A stretch of DNA of 64,000 nt from Chloroflexota bacterium (lineage in GTDB: Bacteria; Chloroflexota; Anaerolineae; Aggregatilineales; Phototrophicaceae): the NCBI GenBank assembly GCA_016223085.1, contig JACRPS010000021.1:124001-188000 (forward strand), written 5' to 3'. Positions within the stretch are counted from its first letter, which is position 1, and every line of letters begins with the position of its first letter. Made by a program: the position numbers and the translations under genes. The notes beneath the pieces were generated by a model. It ran no database searches. It was not told the origin of the DNA and was given only the letters and a program-made list of their open reading frames with translations. Of the stretch, positions 1-8,187 are shown one piece after another.

Positions 1-1551
1 GATTTCGTGCTGCATCCGCTCAACGCGGTAGATGTAAAACGGGTCGCCGCGCCAGGGTTGGGCTGAATCCGGCGGGGGGAAGGCTTTCAGCAGCAGCATC
101 TCGTCGCGGATAGGCAGCGGCGGGTCGTCGCCGGGGTAGTTGCCGGCGAGGTGGACGTAAGCGATGCCATTCCCGCGCCAGTCGTCCGGCGGCTGGTCAA
201 GGTAACGAATCGTTTCCACCAGCGGGCGGTGCGGGCCGGTGTAGCCGCCCCATATCGGGTTAAACAGCCGCCAGTACCATTTCTGACCTTCCAGCCCGGT
301 GATCGCCAGGGTGCCCGGTTCCAGCGAGGCCACTGACCACTGCACCATTTCCCGCTCGGTGTAGGGGTAGGTCAAAGCCACAATCTGCTGGGAGCGTGTA
401 ACCAGCGGCGGCAGCGCCCAAGCGCCCAGCAGCAGCGCCAGCGGCACGGCAGCGCGAACGGTCAGCCGGCGGCTGAGGGCACAGCCGGCGCTCAGCAACG
501 ACACGGCAATCAGCAGCGCCAGGACGCTGGATGCAGGCGAGATATAACGGTCTTTGAGCGGGTCCCACACCAGAAACGACGACACCAGCCACACGTGAAC
601 CAGGCTGAAGGCGAGCAGCAGCAGCCAGGCGGCACGGCGGTCTGCCGATGCCTGCCGCAAAAACAGCGCCGTGCCGATCAACAGCACCAGCGCCAGCAGC
701 CCTAACCCATACAGGCCGACCTGCGCCGCTGCCACGTTGTACAGGTACAGCACCCGCGCCGGGTTCACCAGATTTTGCAGGCCGGAATTCATGAACTGCG
801 ACGGTTCGGCGTTGCCCCGGTCAACCAGCGTGCTCGCGCCGTACACGGCCAGCAGCAGGTAGGCCGCCAGCGCAATCAGCCCGACCTGCGCCAGCGTCAC
901 CCACAGCCAGCGGCGGTGATGCGACCACGCCAGCCACAACGTCGCGCCGACTCCCAACCCCAGCACGGTGAAGATGCTGTATTTGGCCGCCACCGCGCCC
1001 AGGCCAAACACCGTAGCGGCGACCGCCCACGACCATCGCCGGGTGTCCAGCGTTTGTAACATCGCCCAGACCGACGCGGTCACAAACACCGTTTGCCAGG
1101 GTTCGGTCAGTGCCAGCCGCATCTGCGCCTGGACGACCGGCAGCACGGCCCAGACCAGCGCGGCGACAGCGCCCACCAGCGGCGAATGCAGTTTGTCCCC
1201 GATGCGATAGAGGAGATACACCGTGACCAGATTGGCAGCCGCACTCAGCAGCCGCACGACGCGGACGATCAGTTCGGCGTGGGTGACGGCGGACGTGCCA
1301 GTGATCGCTTCGGTCACGCGCTGCGTGGCGGCGAACAGCCCCAGAATCACCGGCGGGTAGCCGCGCACGGACATCACGGGGATTTCGCCCAAGCCCCGGT
1401 CGCGGAAGGTCTGCGCCAGCAGAATCCCTTCGTCGGTGTCCAGCACCGGCAACCGGTCATCATAGCCGATCAGCAGAAACAGCGCTGCCACCAGCAGCAG
1501 GGCAGTCAAAAAATACGGTGGGTATTTTGTCGAGGAGGGGTTTGGATTCAT
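1..1551 (-). CDS. GT39-like polytopic glycosyltransferase, 3' end cut by window
   Basis: The reading frame is open from an ATG at 1551 to the window edge (517 codons, no stop), so the C-terminus is missing. The protein begins MNPNPSSTKY, followed by a hydrophobic segment (about residues 13-28) and then an acidic first loop containing LDTDEG, where dolichyl-phosphate-mannose/ArnT-type (GT39/GT83-like) enzymes carry their catalytic Asp. Eight to ten further hydrophobic segments follow, and then a soluble domain from about residue 390 (VQWSVASLEPGTLAITG). Enzymes of this type move a sugar from a polyprenyl-phosphate donor outside the membrane. It is divergent from the regulator at 1700, with about 150 bp between them. 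The assignment rests on topology and the first-loop acidic motif; donor and acceptor cannot be read from the sequence. Confidence 0.75.
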   Translation of the reverse strand, partial: MNPNPSSTKYPPYFLTALLLVAALFLLIGYDDRLPVLDTDEGILLAQTFRDRGLGEIPVMSVRGYPPVILGLFAATQRVTEAITGTSAVTHAELIVRVVRLLSAAANLVTVYLLYRIGDKLHSPLVGAVAALVWAVLPVVQAQMRLALTEPWQTVFVTASVWAMLQTLDTRRWSWAVAATVFGLGAVAAKYSIFTVLGLGVGATLWLAWSHHRRWLWVTLAQVGLIALAAYLLLAVYGASTLVDRGNAEPSQFMNSGLQNLVNPARVLYLYNVAAAQVGLYGLGLLALVLLIGTALFLRQASADRRAAWLLLLAFSLVHVWLVSSFLVWDPLKDRYISPASSVLALLIAVSLLSAGCALSRRLTVRAAVPLALLLGAWALPPLVTRSQQIVALTYPYTEREMVQWSVASLEPGTLAITGLEGQKWYWRLFNPIWGGYTGPHRPLVETIRYLDQPPDDWRGNGIAYVHLAGNYPGDDPPLPIRDEMLLLKAFPPPDSAQPWRGDPFYIYRVERMQHEI

Positions 1552-1699
1552 GAATGTCGCTGCGCGCCGGCACACCTGATGCAGGCGAAACCCTTGACCA
1601 ATCGATTCAACAGATTGTACCCGCAAGGCGGATAACTGCCATTGCTTTCATCAATTTACTTTATAATGGATTATCGAAGTTCTGATGGGAGGCGGCGGC

Positions 1700-4228
1700 A
1701 TGGTGGACGTTAGCCCTCAGTCCGATGATCGAAGTTTCGAACCGTTGAGCAAGCGCGAGTTGGATGTCCTGGCGCTGGTCGCTGCGGGGTTGTCGAACAG
1801 TGAAATTGCCGAACGCCTCGTCGTCGCTTACACCACCGTCAAATGGTACATCCGGCAAATCTTCAACAAACTCGGCGTGGACAACCGCGCGCAGGCCACC
1901 GAACGCGCCCGCGCGCTGGGGCTGGTGAGCGCGGCGGAAGCGGCGCAGCCCATCAAACACAACCTGCCCGCGCCGGTGTCACCGTTCATCGGGCGGACGC
2001 GCGAACTGGCCGACCTGACGCGCCTGCTGCGCGAGGGAGACACACGGCTCATCACCATCCTTGCGCCGGGCGGCATGGGTAAGACGCGGCTGGCACTGGC
2101 GCTGGCCGAAACCTTCGTAGGGACACGATATATCGTGTCCCTACCGTTTCCCGACGGCGTGTACGTCGTGCCGTTAGCGCCGCTGACCACACCGGACGGC
2201 ATCATTCCCGCGATTGCCGACGCCCTCGGCTTCCAGTTCGCGCCGGACAGCCGAACGCCGGTGCAGCAGCTTCTCGACTTCCTGCGGCACAAACACCTGC
2301 TGCTGGTGCTGGACAATTTTGAGCACCTGCTGGACGGCGCGCCGCTGGTGACCGACATGCTGCAAGCCGCGCCGGGCGTGGCGGCGCTGGTCACGTCCCG
2401 CGAACGGCTCAACCTGCACGGTGAAAGCGTCTACACGTTGGGCGGCATGGCTTATCCTGAACAGGCCGGGGACGACGCCCTGAGCTACAGCGCGGTACAG
2501 TTGTTTGTGCAGAGCGCCCGCCGTGCCCGCGCCGATTTTGCGCCGGAAGCGGGACCGGATGGCGTGGTGCGGGTCTGCCAGTTGGCGCAGGGGATGCCGC
2601 TGGCGCTGGAACTGGCGGCAGCCTGGGTTGGAGGACTATCGCCGGATGAGATCGCCGAAGAAATCACGCGCAGCCTGGACTTTCTACGCACCAGCAAGCG
2701 GGATGTGCCGGAACGCCTGCGCAGCGTGCGGGCGGTGTTTGAGGCGGCCTGGGCGCGGCTGACAACTGACGAGCAAGCCGTGTTCCGCCGGCTGTCGGTG
2801 TTTCGCGGCGGCTGCACGCGGGAAGCGGCGCAGGCCGTCACCGGAGCGGACGTGATGACACTGGCGGCGCTGGTGGACAAGGCGCTGCTGCGGCGCGACC
2901 CGGCCAGCGGGCGCTACGAAGTCCATGAACTGCTGCGACAGTATGCGGCAGAGCAGCTTGAACACTCAGGAGAAGCACAACAGGTGCGATACGCCCACGC
3001 CGGTTACTTTGCCCAATTCGCTGCCAGACAGGCGGAAAAGCTGAGAGGCGCGCAGCAGTTAGAGGCGCTAAACCAGATCGAAACTGACTTTGATAACATC
3101 CAGCGAGGGTTTCAGACGGCCGGCGAGGCGCGCGATACCGATCTGATCGAACAGTTCGCCGAGCTATGGTTGTTTTTCGATATGCAGGCACGGTATCAGG
3201 AAGGTCTACAGATTTATGAACAGGCGCTCCATCACTTTGGTGGGGAAGAAAACCGGACGGTAGGCAAGCTGCTTTTGGGGCAGGGCCTGTTTTTACATCG
3301 GTTGCTGTTCAATCACGAAGCACTGCCCATAGCTGAGAATTGTGTTCGCATCATGGAAGCGTGTGGTCAACCCCAGGATACGATCATTCCATTCATGCTG
3401 TACGCGATTGTGCTGGATGCACTGGAACATATTGAACGATCCCACGCTATCTACCAGGAACTGTATCCACTGACACAGCAGTACGGGGACACGTGGGAGA
3501 AATCCACCAGCCTGTTTTTAGTGGGCGGTGATGCTCTAAATCACAAAGATTTGGATCGCGGTCGTGCACTCCTTGAGCAGGCTTACCGGGATTACCAGAA
3601 GGTAGGGAATAGCTGGGGTGCTGTATACCCATTACGTGACCTGGCTTATCTGGCCTACCAGGGAAAGGACTACCAACAGGCTGAACAACTGTACAACGAG
3701 CTGTTGAACCTTGCTCAGAAAAATCGTTTTCCGACAATGGTTGCCGATGGTCTTGAAGGATTGGGTTTGATTGCCAGAGCCAGGGGTGATCTCAGAGAAG
3801 CAAAAGATTTTCTTGAAGAAAGTTTAACGATTTACAGGGCTATTGGGAGTTCACGTCCATCGCTTGAACTTAACCTGAGTAGAATAGTATGTGAAATGAA
3901 CGGTTTTCAAACGGCAAAGCCCTATTTTCGTGCCGCCTTTGACAGTACAAAAGCTCTCCAAAGCGTCACCGCGCTTCTTTACCTTGTACTGGTCATCGCT
4001 GAAAATCTGGCTCAGACTGGCGACAATGAAAAGGCTGTCGAACTCATTGGCTTTTATCTTCATCATCCCGAACATGAATCGGTGCTGACATTCCAAACTG
4101 ACAGACCTGCCAAGCTGGTTGTCCAACTCAGGAACGACCTGTCGCCTGATGAGTTTGCGGCGGCATGGCAGCGCGGCCAAGCTGCGTCAATCGAAATGCT
4201 ACTGGAAAAAATGCTCTACTCAACCTGA
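1700..4228 (+). CDS. LuxR HTH / NB-ARC ATPase / TPR transcriptional regulator
   Basis: 842 residues. The LuxR-type HTH is at the N-terminus (about 15-75, core LSKRELDVLALVAAG and SNSEIAERL), unlike MalT/LAL regulators, which carry it at the C-terminus. An AAA/NB-ARC module follows: FIGRTREL (96-103), Walker A APGGMGKT (122-129) and Walker B-like LLLVLDNFEHLLD. The C-terminal half is helical and TPR-like. This is a STAND-type ATP-dependent regulator, probably triggered by a ligand sensed through the TPRs. I chose the ATG at 1700 because GGGAGG lies 7 bp upstream; an in-frame ATG at 1685 would add five residues. A perfect 28-bp palindromic repeat (2117-2144) lies in frame just after the Walker A helix and adds about nine residues (VGTRYIVSL). 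A weak -10 (TATAAT, 1662-1667) precedes the gene. Confidence 0.9.
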   Translation: MVDVSPQSDDRSFEPLSKRELDVLALVAAGLSNSEIAERLVVAYTTVKWYIRQIFNKLGVDNRAQATERARALGLVSAAEAAQPIKHNLPAPVSPFIGRTRELADLTRLLREGDTRLITILAPGGMGKTRLALALAETFVGTRYIVSLPFPDGVYVVPLAPLTTPDGIIPAIADALGFQFAPDSRTPVQQLLDFLRHKHLLLVLDNFEHLLDGAPLVTDMLQAAPGVAALVTSRERLNLHGESVYTLGGMAYPEQAGDDALSYSAVQLFVQSARRARADFAPEAGPDGVVRVCQLAQGMPLALELAAAWVGGLSPDEIAEEITRSLDFLRTSKRDVPERLRSVRAVFEAAWARLTTDEQAVFRRLSVFRGGCTREAAQAVTGADVMTLAALVDKALLRRDPASGRYEVHELLRQYAAEQLEHSGEAQQVRYAHAGYFAQFAARQAEKLRGAQQLEALNQIETDFDNIQRGFQTAGEARDTDLIEQFAELWLFFDMQARYQEGLQIYEQALHHFGGEENRTVGKLLLGQGLFLHRLLFNHEALPIAENCVRIMEACGQPQDTIIPFMLYAIVLDALEHIERSHAIYQELYPLTQQYGDTWEKSTSLFLVGGDALNHKDLDRGRALLEQAYRDYQKVGNSWGAVYPLRDLAYLAYQGKDYQQAEQLYNELLNLAQKNRFPTMVADGLEGLGLIARARGDLREAKDFLEESLTIYRAIGSSRPSLELNLSRIVCEMNGFQTAKPYFRAAFDSTKALQSVTALLYLVLVIAENLAQTGDNEKAVELIGFYLHHPEHESVLTFQTDRPAKLVVQLRNDLSPDEFAAAWQRGQAASIEMLLEKMLYST
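2117..2144. repeat. Perfect 28-bp palindromic repeat inside the NB-ARC gene
   Basis: Arms GTAGGGACACGATA and TATCGTGTCCCTAC form a perfect 14+14 palindrome. The same sequence recurs outside genes at 35249-35276 and nearly so at 33081-33108. Here it is translated in frame as part of the regulator. Confidence 0.95.
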
Positions 4229-4441
4229 GCGAACCGAAAAATACACAATGACGCCGCCCGGCAGTGATCTGGGGTTGACGTGTTCATCGTGGATGTTGAT
4301 ACCCGGCGTTTGCAGCAGCCGATCAACTTCATCCCGGGGAACCGGCGCCCACCAGATCGCGGCGTACAGCCCCGGCTCAATCTCCCTCAACGAGTCCGGT
4401 TGAGCCGGGGCGATCAAATCCCAGACGGAATTCAGGTCCAC
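4220..4441 (-). CDS. Small hypothetical protein (73 aa)
   Basis: This GTG-initiated frame encodes 73 residues and starts 18 bp after the stop of the SnoaL-like gene at 4460-4858. It overlaps the end of the LuxR-type gene by 9 bp in convergent orientation. The C-terminal half looks protein-like (NPRSLPGGVIVYFSVRSG, probably a beta strand), and there are two Trp pairs in the middle. I do not recognise a family. It may be a real co-transcribed small protein or a chance frame in high-GC DNA; the GTG start and lack of a strong Shine-Dalgarno sequence keep confidence low. Confidence 0.35.
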   Translation of the reverse strand: MDLNSVWDLIAPAQPDSLREIEPGLYAAIWWAPVPRDEVDRLLQTPGINIHDEHVNPRSLPGGVIVYFSVRSG

Positions 4442-4459
4442 CGTTGGCGGTACTATTGG

Positions 4460-4858
4460 CTAACCGCTGGACGGCTGGGCTTCCGCCGCGCCGGTAAGCT
4501 GCCGCATCAGCCCCACCGTGTCACCTTGCATCCAGTGCTGGACGATTTTGCCATCGGCAATCCGGTAAATGATGATGAACGGCATTGTCACCTGTTTGCC
4601 GGTTGCCGCAATGCCCATCCATTCGCCCTTGTGTACCGCCCGCAGGAAGCTGCGCACCACCACCCGGTCGCCTTCGGCGATCACGTCTTCGGCGATGAGT
4701 TCGTAACGGGGGAAGGCGGACTCGGCATAGGCGATATGCTGCTTGAGTTCCGGGTCGGAGTCGGCTACGTACTCGTCCACCAGACCCGGCGTCTTGTCCT
4801 TGCCGCTGAGAGCGGCGAAGTATCGGCGGACAAATTCCTTATTCTGTTCGGCTGACAT
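4460..4858 (-). CDS. SnoaL-like ester cyclase/polyketide cyclase family protein
   Basis: 132 residues, the usual size of a single cone-shaped SnoaL/NTF2-like fold. Typical features are the opening helix NKEFVRRYFAAL, an AEDVIAEGDRVVVRSFL strand pair, and the closing IADGKIVQHWMQGD strand, which ends in the family's W-x-Q pattern. Members bind or isomerise small hydrophobic molecules, but many have no known substrate. A strong AGGAGGATAG sits just upstream of the ATG at 4858. A secreted member of the same fold lies directly upstream (4923-5474) in the same direction, so the two are probably co-transcribed. No signal peptide is visible, so this copy is likely cytoplasmic. Confidence 0.85.
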   Translation of the reverse strand: MSAEQNKEFVRRYFAALSGKDKTPGLVDEYVADSDPELKQHIAYAESAFPRYELIAEDVIAEGDRVVVRSFLRAVHKGEWMGIAATGKQVTMPFIIIYRIADGKIVQHWMQGDTVGLMRQLTGAAEAQPSSG

Positions 4859-4922
4859 GGCTATCCTCCTGTAATGTCCATACTTTCAGTCCGGGATGGT
4901 TCTGGTTAATCGAGACAGGTGC

Positions 4923-5474
4923 TCAGTTTGCAGGCATTGCGCCAAGCTGCGTGAAGAAGCCCAGCGTATCGAACTGCACCCACTCTTCCACGATCATGCC
5001 ATCCTCGTCGAAGCGGAAAATGGTGATGAACTCAAACACGACTGGTTGGTTATTGGGCTGAATCGGACCCGTTGGGCCGGCAAATTCGGTTGTGAAGATG
5101 CCTGTGAACACGTTCCGGGTGGCGACCAGATTTCCTTCAACCACCACCGGCTCACGTACAGCTTGAAAATCGCTTAACGCGCTCCGCAGCGCCCCCAGGA
5201 AACCTTTTGTCCCCTCACGGTCGAGATCGCCGAAGGGCGAATGGACGACGTAATCTTCTGACAGGTACTCATCAAGTACTGCAAAATCGCCCGGTATGAA
5301 CGCTTCGTCAATCACCCGCATGACCTTCTCACGTTGCAGGGTTTCCTGGGGGGTCAGTTCAGGAGTCGCTTCCGCGTTTGCACCGGACTGAGACTGTGCA
5401 GCCACCCCGACGATTGCCAACGTGGTAGCTACCAGCACACCCAACAGCACTAACGACGCTCGACGTAAAGACAT
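4923..5474 (-). CDS. Exported SnoaL-like protein
   Basis: 183 residues. An N-terminal signal peptide (MSLRRASLVLLGVLVATTLA, cleavage probably after VAAQS) leads into one SnoaL/NTF2-like domain (about 40-180). FIPGDFAVLDEYLSEDYVVH, the FRFDEDGMIVEEW strand and FDTLGFFTQLG are family-typical. It has a good AGGAGG Shine-Dalgarno sequence. It shares fold and direction with the cytoplasmic paralogue at 4460-4858, and the 64-bp gap suggests one transcript. The substrate is unknown. Export is inferred from the leader; the fold assignment is firm, the biochemical role is not. Confidence 0.85.
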   Translation of the reverse strand: MSLRRASLVLLGVLVATTLAIVGVAAQSQSGANAEATPELTPQETLQREKVMRVIDEAFIPGDFAVLDEYLSEDYVVHSPFGDLDREGTKGFLGALRSALSDFQAVREPVVVEGNLVATRNVFTGIFTTEFAGPTGPIQPNNQPVVFEFITIFRFDEDGMIVEEWVQFDTLGFFTQLGAMPAN

Positions 5475-5627
5475 CTCTTTTCCTCCTGTTATTCATACCT
5501 TCAGTTCGAGACAAGCTGCTTACGTTTTGACTAGCCGGCTGTCACGGTTAGCATATTATCAAGTGGGGTCGAACGTCCCCCTCCCGACGGGAGGGAAAAT
5601 GGGCGGGAAATTGTCGCCGTGAGGAAG

Positions 5628-6281
5628 TTACAGCGCCCGGATGACGTGCGCCGGGTTGCCTGCCGCGATTACGCCGGGTGGCACGTCGCGTGTGACGACG
5701 CTGCCCGCACCGATCACGCTGCCCGCGCCGATGGTGATGCCCTTGAGGATTAAACACTGCATCCCGATGAACACGTCATCTTCGATGGCAATGGGGGCGG
5801 TCGCGCCATCTATCGGAGTCTGCTGGCGGCGCAGCGGGTCGAGGGGGTGAAAATCGGTGTCGGCGATAATCGTGTTTGCGCCGACGGTAACACGATTGCC
5901 GATAATAACGCGCTCCTCGGCGACGATGCTACCGCCGGTCATGCCGAAGTCGTCGCCAATCTGCAAGACCGCGCCGGGACGCCGCGTGCTCAGGATGACC
6001 GGGCGGTGCGGGCCAAGCGGATTGCTGCGGGCGGTCGAGCGCAGTTCCAGCTGCGCGCCGATGGTCAGCGTGCTGCGGCGGTGCTTCTGGATGATCGGCA
6101 GGCCGTACAGCTTCCAGCCCGCGCCCCAGGCCACGCCCACCAGCGCGAACTGAAGCCGCGCCAGCGGCAGCAGCAGCAGGCGTTCCAGTTCGTTGATGGC
6201 CTTCCAGGGCATATCCAGCGCCATCTGGACGGCTGACGTTGACATCAAAGAATCAGGCGGGGCAGTTTTGTAGTCGGTCAT
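5628..6281 (-). CDS. Left-handed beta-helix (hexapeptide) acyltransferase
   Basis: 217 residues from the ATG at 6281, which lies 4 bp after the stop of the RNA methyltransferase gene (6286), so the two are likely one transcript. After an N-terminal helical region, the protein has hexapeptide repeats typical of LbetaH O-acetyltransferases (VIIGNRVTVGANTIIADTDF; GITIGAGSVIGAGSVVTRDV), with the loop FHPLDP where such enzymes carry a catalytic His. The C-terminal GVIAAGNPAHVIRAL is the standard closing motif of the WbbJ/maltose-acetyltransferase group. It probably acetylates a sugar in cell-envelope glycan synthesis; the acceptor cannot be read. The reading frame extends upstream to 6467 inside the neighbour, but that part is not protein-like. 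Confidence 0.88.
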   Translation of the reverse strand: MTDYKTAPPDSLMSTSAVQMALDMPWKAINELERLLLLPLARLQFALVGVAWGAGWKLYGLPIIQKHRRSTLTIGAQLELRSTARSNPLGPHRPVILSTRRPGAVLQIGDDFGMTGGSIVAEERVIIGNRVTVGANTIIADTDFHPLDPLRRQQTPIDGATAPIAIEDDVFIGMQCLILKGITIGAGSVIGAGSVVTRDVPPGVIAAGNPAHVIRAL

Positions 6282-6285
6282 CTGC

Positions 6286-7644
6286 TTATTTGCGCTCGAA
6301 CAACGCGACCGAATCAATGTAATAGGTCTGCGGCGCGAGATCAATCGGCTGGACATAGCGCAGCCGGTAGCCCTTTGCCGCCAGCCGCTTGCCATCACGC
6401 GCCAGCGTGGCCGGGTCGCTGCTGACGTACACCAGACGCGGTGCGCCGATGTCGGCCAGGCGGTCAAGTGCGTCCGTGCTTAAACCGGACGCGGGCGGAT
6501 CCACCAGCGCCGCCTCGTAGCGGCCTTCAAGCGCGTCCAGCACATCTTCGACCGAGCCTTCGATGATGTCCACGTTGTCAAAATCGTTCAGGTTTTCGTC
6601 GGAGTCGGTGACGGCGGGCGGGTAACTTTCGACCAGCGTCACCCGGCGGGCGCGCGGGGCAATAAACGCGCTGAAGATGCCCACGCCGGCGTATAAATCC
6701 AGCACCGTTTCACCGCCGCGCAGGTCGAGCGCGTTCAACACAATGCTAACGAGGTTATCCAACTGCGAGACATTCGGGCGGATCGTGCTGCCCGCCGTCA
6801 CGCGGAAGGTGCGCCCGCCGATGGCGTAATACGAGTGGGAATCGCCAATCAGATTGACCGGCTCGTGGTCGGGCAGCAGGATGTTGACACTGGTCGGCAG
6901 GTCAGTTTCCAGTTCCGGCGCGTCCTCGCTGGTCAGCGTCAGGATTATCATATGCGCGCCGTCCGTGCCGATTTGCAGCCGCACCTGGTCTACGTCCGGC
7001 AGACTGTCGAGATCGAGCGCGTTTTTCAGCGCCAGCAGCTCCGGGTGCAGGATGTGGCACTCGACAATCGGGTGAAAGCGGCCCTCAACGGTGGAGGGGA
7101 AGGCGAGTAGAGGCGAGTGCCGAGTGCCGAGTGCTGAGTACTGAGTGCTGAGTGCTGAGTTTTCGGAACTGGTAACTGGCAACTGGTGACTGGTAACTTC
7201 TTCTGACCGATGACTGACGACTGGTAACTGCTTGGCTTTCACCAGCGCGAACGTCATATGATGGTTATAGACCCACTCCTGCGGGCTGGCGATGACGGCG
7301 CGCACGTCGGCAGCGCCGAAGCCGCCGAGCCGGTCAAGCTGGTCGGCCAGCACGTCCTGCTTCAGCAGCAGTTGGGCAGGGTAGGCGATATGCTGCCAGT
7401 GGCAGCGCCCGCATTTGCCGGGGCCAAAGTGCGGGCAGCGTGGTTGCACGCGGTCGGCGGACGCTTCCAGCAGCATCAGCCCTTCCGCGAAGGCAACGCG
7501 GCCTTTTTCATGCGTAACACGCACGCGCGCCCGTTCGCCGGGAATGGCATAGGGCAGGAACACCAGCCGCCCGCCGTGCCGCCCAATAGCGCTGCCACCG
7601 TGCGCCATGTCGGTCAGTTCGAGTTCAAAGGTGTCGTCCGGCAT
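6286..7644 (-). CDS. RlmD/TrmA-family RNA methyltransferase with altered active site
   Basis: 452 residues from the ATG at 7644 (an in-frame ATG at 7662 adds six). An N-terminal TRAM domain (about 1-58) is followed by cysteines placed like the RumA/RlmD 4Fe-4S ligands (C70, C78, C81, C196), then a SAM-binding Rossmann domain (LDLYAGVGIFSAF, VDPPASGL). The family forms 5-methyluridine in rRNA or tRNA using a nucleophilic Cys in YVSCNPATL; here it reads YVSSDPATLARD, so the Cys is Ser (about residue 409). The C-terminal base motif, usually PQTxHVE, reads PQTYYID, so Glu is Asp. Residues about 138-177 are a translated heptamer-repeat insertion. The family call is firm; catalytic activity of the usual kind is doubtful. 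Confidence 0.88.
   Translation of the reverse strand: MPDDTFELELTDMAHGGSAIGRHGGRLVFLPYAIPGERARVRVTHEKGRVAFAEGLMLLEASADRVQPRCPHFGPGKCGRCHWQHIAYPAQLLLKQDVLADQLDRLGGFGAADVRAVIASPQEWVYNHHMTFALVKAKQLPVVSHRSEEVTSHQLPVTSSENSALSTQYSALGTRHSPLLAFPSTVEGRFHPIVECHILHPELLALKNALDLDSLPDVDQVRLQIGTDGAHMIILTLTSEDAPELETDLPTSVNILLPDHEPVNLIGDSHSYYAIGGRTFRVTAGSTIRPNVSQLDNLVSIVLNALDLRGGETVLDLYAGVGIFSAFIAPRARRVTLVESYPPAVTDSDENLNDFDNVDIIEGSVEDVLDALEGRYEAALVDPPASGLSTDALDRLADIGAPRLVYVSSDPATLARDGKRLAAKGYRLRYVQPIDLAPQTYYIDSVALFERK
7098..7236. repeat. Composite heptamer repeat array in frame in the methyltransferase gene
   Basis: Read on the minus strand, the order is degenerate CAGTCAT units, a GAAGAAGTT spacer, CCAGTTA/CCAGTTG heptamers, CGAAAACTC, then AGTACTC/AGCACTC and GGCACTC heptamers. 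The same order and orientation occur in the GT4 gene at 12442-12588. The translation contains SEEVTSHQLPVTSSENS and LSTQYSALGTR. Confidence 0.9.
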
Positions 7645-7670
7645 AAAACACAGTTCCTTCAATGCAAGTT

Positions 7671-7699
7671 TTTTAATTGTACCGTATTCCGGTTATAAT
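7671..7699 (+). promoter_or_regulatory. Possible promoter of the cNMP-binding protein gene
   Basis: TATAAT at 7694-7699 lies about 43 bp before the ATG at 7742. The -35 region 17 bp upstream (TTTTAA, 7671-7676) is a poor match. It sits in the short divergent region between the methyltransferase and the cNMP-binding gene. Confidence 0.35.
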
Positions 7700-7741
7700 C
7701 TCCCCCAAAGCACAATCCATACCAGAAGGCGGGAAAACACC

Positions 7742-8179
7742 ATGCAGGACCTCGATAAACGAATCCGTTTTTTGCAAACTGTGCCGTTGTTTAAGGGATT
7801 GGACGACCGGCAGTTAAACCGGCTGGCACGGCGTTTCACGGAGCGCAGTTTTGCCACCGGCGAAGCGATTGTGAGCCAGGGAACGCTGGGCATCGGCCTG
7901 TTTATTATCGCCAAGGGCCATGCCGAGGCCGTGCGCGAACTGGCAAACGGTGAAACGGTGGTGGTTAACCAGCTTGGCCCGACCGACTTTTTTGGCGAAC
8001 TGTCGCTGCTGGACGAAGCGCCGCGTACGGCCTCGGTGGTTGCAACCGAGCCGACGACCTGCCTGGTATTAACCCAACTGGATTTTATGGGCGTCCTGCG
8101 CGAAGATACCGACATCCCGATTGCAATTCTCAAGGTGATGGCGCAGCGTTTCCGCCACCTGATGGACAGCCTGCAATAA
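7742..8179 (+). CDS. Single-domain cyclic-nucleotide-binding protein
   Basis: 145 residues forming essentially one CRP/FNR-type cNMP-binding beta-roll (about 12-130): LFKGLDDRQLNRLARRF, the FFGELSLLDEAPRTASV phosphate-binding cassette (with the Gly-Glu and Arg that contact the cyclic phosphate) and a C-terminal helix. No DNA-binding HTH follows, so it is not a CRP-type transcription factor on its own. Stand-alone proteins of this kind may serve as regulatory subunits or effectors. I chose the ATG at 7742 (preceded by GGCGGGAAAA) rather than upstream in-frame starts, which lie in the promoter region. The retained Glu and Arg make cNMP binding plausible. Confidence 0.88.
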   Translation: MQDLDKRIRFLQTVPLFKGLDDRQLNRLARRFTERSFATGEAIVSQGTLGIGLFIIAKGHAEAVRELANGETVVVNQLGPTDFFGELSLLDEAPRTASVVATEPTTCLVLTQLDFMGVLREDTDIPIAILKVMAQRFRHLMDSLQ

Positions 8180-8187
8180 CGTTCGCT

